64,000 nt of DNA from JAEUIE01 sp035430005 (lineage in GTDB: Bacteria; Planctomycetota; Planctomycetia; Gemmatales; HRBIN36): positions 1 through 64,000 of the forward strand of contig DAOMFV010000006.1 in NCBI GenBank assembly GCA_035430005.1, given 5' to 3'. A program made the translations under genes and the position numbers. Position 1 is the first letter of the stretch. Each line of letters starts with the position of its first letter. Below, in pieces: positions 62,600 to 64,000 of this stretch. The notes under the pieces were generated by a model. That model was given only the letters and a program-made list of their open reading frames with translations. It ran no database searches and was not told the DNA's origin.

Positions 62600-64000
62600 A
62601 TGCAAAAAATCCTCCTTCTCCTTGGCGTGCTGGCACTGGGTGGCGCCGGCTACTGGTATTGGCAACGGGGCAATGGCACCACGGTCTACTATCGAACGGC
62701 AACGCTCGAACGGGGCGATCTTCGGGTGGGCATCAATTCCACTGGCACCCTCGAACCGGAAGAAGTAGTGGATGTTGGCGCTCAAGTAGCCGGGCAAATC
62801 ATCACCTTGGGGGTAGACCCGCGTGAGAAGAACCGGATCATCGACTATGGTTCGCCGGTGAACGAAGGCACCATCCTGGCACGGATCGAAGATTCCATTT
62901 ATCAGTCTCAGGTCAATTCAGCCAAGGCACTCTACGACCAATCGCTGGGTCAGGTTACTTCGAGCGAAGCACAGGTACAACAAGCCGAGGCCAACATCAA
63001 GCGTGCTGAGGCTGATCTTTTGACGTCCCAGGCGAAGCTCTTTCAAACGGATCGAGACTGGACACGATATCAGAAACTGGCCAAGCAAAGCCCTGGTGCG
63101 GTTTCCGACGCAGATTACGACCTGGCGGAATCAGCGTACAAGACAGCCAAAGCCAGCGTCGCCGTCGGCGATGCAGCCATAGCTCAGGCCAAGGCTACGC
63201 TGGCTGATGCCAAGGCCAATGTCATCAAAGCCAAGGCAGCCGTCGGCGATGCCAAAGCAAACCTCGACCGAGCTGAGACCAACCTGGGTTATTGCACGAT
63301 CAAATCGCCGGTCAAGGGTGTCATTATTGATCGCCGTGTCAACGTCGGGCAAACCGTGGTATCCAGTTTGAACGCGCCCAGTCTTTTTCTCATCGCCAAA
63401 GATCTGACCAAGATGCAGGTCTGGTCGTCGGTCAATGAAGCGGATGTCGCACAGATCAAGTCAGGGCAGAAAGTGCGGTTCAGCGTCGATGCACATCCGG
63501 GCCAGAGCTTCGTGGGAGTTGTAGCACCCGATCAGCCCAGACTAAACGCCAGTATGACCCAGAATGTGGTGACTTACACCGTGGTGGTAAACACCGATAA
63601 CACCTCCGGGAAACTGCTGCCGTATCTGACGGCCAATGTCGAGTTTGAGGTCAATAACCGCAGCAATGTCCTTCTGATTCCCAACGGTGCTCTGCGCTGG
63701 AAACCTAAGCCGGAGTTGATGACTGCCGAAGCTCAAGCCAGCCTGGCTGAAGCGACCCCCGCCAAGCGAAGTCCAGGAAAGACCAAGGGAGAGAAGCCTG
63801 TCGAGAAAGAACGCACCGAATCGGGCATTGTCTGGATTCAGGAAGGCGATCTCTTCCGGGCCGTGCCGGTCAAACTGGGCATGACTGACGGCGTCAGATC
63901 CGAAGTCATCAGCGGCGACCTGCACGAAGGGGACATTGTGACGATTGGTGAAGTCCGAAAAGACCCAGGAAGCGGCGGCACCACAAACCCCTTTGCTCCT
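62600..64000 (+). CDS. HlyD/MacA-family efflux periplasmic adaptor (truncated by window end)
   Basis: An open frame of 467 codons runs from ATG 62600 to the window edge without a stop. The product has an N-terminal hydrophobic anchor (about residues 3-20), a barrel-sandwich half (VDVGAQVAGQIITLGVDP, about 50-70), an alpha-hairpin of Ala-rich heptads (about 95-225; TKAKASVAVGDAAIAQAKAT and similar), the returning half (IKSPVKGVIIDRRVNVGQTVVSS, near 230-255) and a MacA-type beta domain. A charged Ala/Lys-rich insert lies at about 375-410. It would pair with a MacB permease beyond the window. An ABC-type operon is likely to follow. Confidence 0.88.
   Translation, partial: MQKILLLLGVLALGGAGYWYWQRGNGTTVYYRTATLERGDLRVGINSTGTLEPEEVVDVGAQVAGQIITLGVDPREKNRIIDYGSPVNEGTILARIEDSIYQSQVNSAKALYDQSLGQVTSSEAQVQQAEANIKRAEADLLTSQAKLFQTDRDWTRYQKLAKQSPGAVSDADYDLAESAYKTAKASVAVGDAAIAQAKATLADAKANVIKAKAAVGDAKANLDRAETNLGYCTIKSPVKGVIIDRRVNVGQTVVSSLNAPSLFLIAKDLTKMQVWSSVNEADVAQIKSGQKVRFSVDAHPGQSFVGVVAPDQPRLNASMTQNVVTYTVVVNTDNTSGKLLPYLTANVEFEVNNRSNVLLIPNGALRWKPKPELMTAEAQASLAEATPAKRSPGKTKGEKPVEKERTESGIVWIQEGDLFRAVPVKLGMTDGVRSEVISGDLHEGDIVTIGEVRKDPGSGGTTNPFAP

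Overview
The window reads as chromosomal DNA of a planctomycete, most likely of the Gemmata group (Gemmatales). The reasons are two DUF1501 proteins, a PSCyt1/DUF1549/DUF1553 cytochrome, a DUF1080 protein, PQQ-like propellers, a redoxin/haem/copper-monooxygenase-like fusion, a zinc-finger Ser/Thr kinase paired with an ECF sigma factor, and a surface protein whose N-terminus carries the LESLEDRCVPA motif typical of that group. By eye the G+C content is in the mid-50s percent. This placement is an inference from gene content; no marker gene was compared. || Layout. 1-2090: a tRNA-Leu, then a small accessory stretch of three hypothetical genes among palindromic repeats. 2091-6333: a DUF1501 protein, a leucine-rich-repeat protein, an SDR and a DUF1080 protein, all on the minus strand. 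6521-16958: a plus-strand respiratory operon with a caa3-type oxidase (subunits II, I, III), a duplicated membrane protein, a dihaem cytochrome, a Rieske protein, cytochrome b fused to cytochrome c, a CtaG-polyferredoxin fusion and a YtkA/FixH-like membrane protein. It looks like a bc complex plus oxidase made as one unit. 17014-26329: a large glycosidase (minus), then a plus-strand series of PQQ propeller, redoxin fusion, amidohydrolase, hexahaem cytochrome and a small acidic protein. 26371-31667: a large FG-GAP/hydrolase surface protein, two tiny membrane proteins, 6-phosphogluconolactonase and a second PQQ-like propeller. || 31798-35599 is a compact minus-strand operon: an acyl-CoA dehydrogenase-phosphotransferase fusion, a histidine phosphatase and an SDR, plausibly for 4-hydroxyacyl-CoA breakdown. 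35862-41273: a methyltransferase, the kinase and sigma-factor pair, and a quinone-oxidoreductase-like enzyme. 41484-44464: a DevBCA-like exporter. 44686-50805: a YCII/GyrI-like protein, a DoxX protein, a HAD hydrolase, and a second DUF1501 with its DUF1549/1553 partner. 51101-57804: a PAC2 protein, pgi, an insertion sequence, gnd and an ABC-F ATPase. 57889-64000: an anti-sigma/ECF sigma pair, an FHA-GAF-SpoIIE phosphatase, ClpS, RlmN and a truncated efflux adaptor. || The strongest non-gene signal is a family of three 98-bp elements (16353, 31695, 44502). Each holds two hairpins with TACN/TGCG and AGTA tetraloops, a 28-nt spacer and a closing GTGG/CCAC; their stems covary between copies. Further palindromes with a GTAC core lie at 682 and 1928-2071, and other inverted repeats fill most gene-convergence points. 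I found no CRISPR array and no rRNA.
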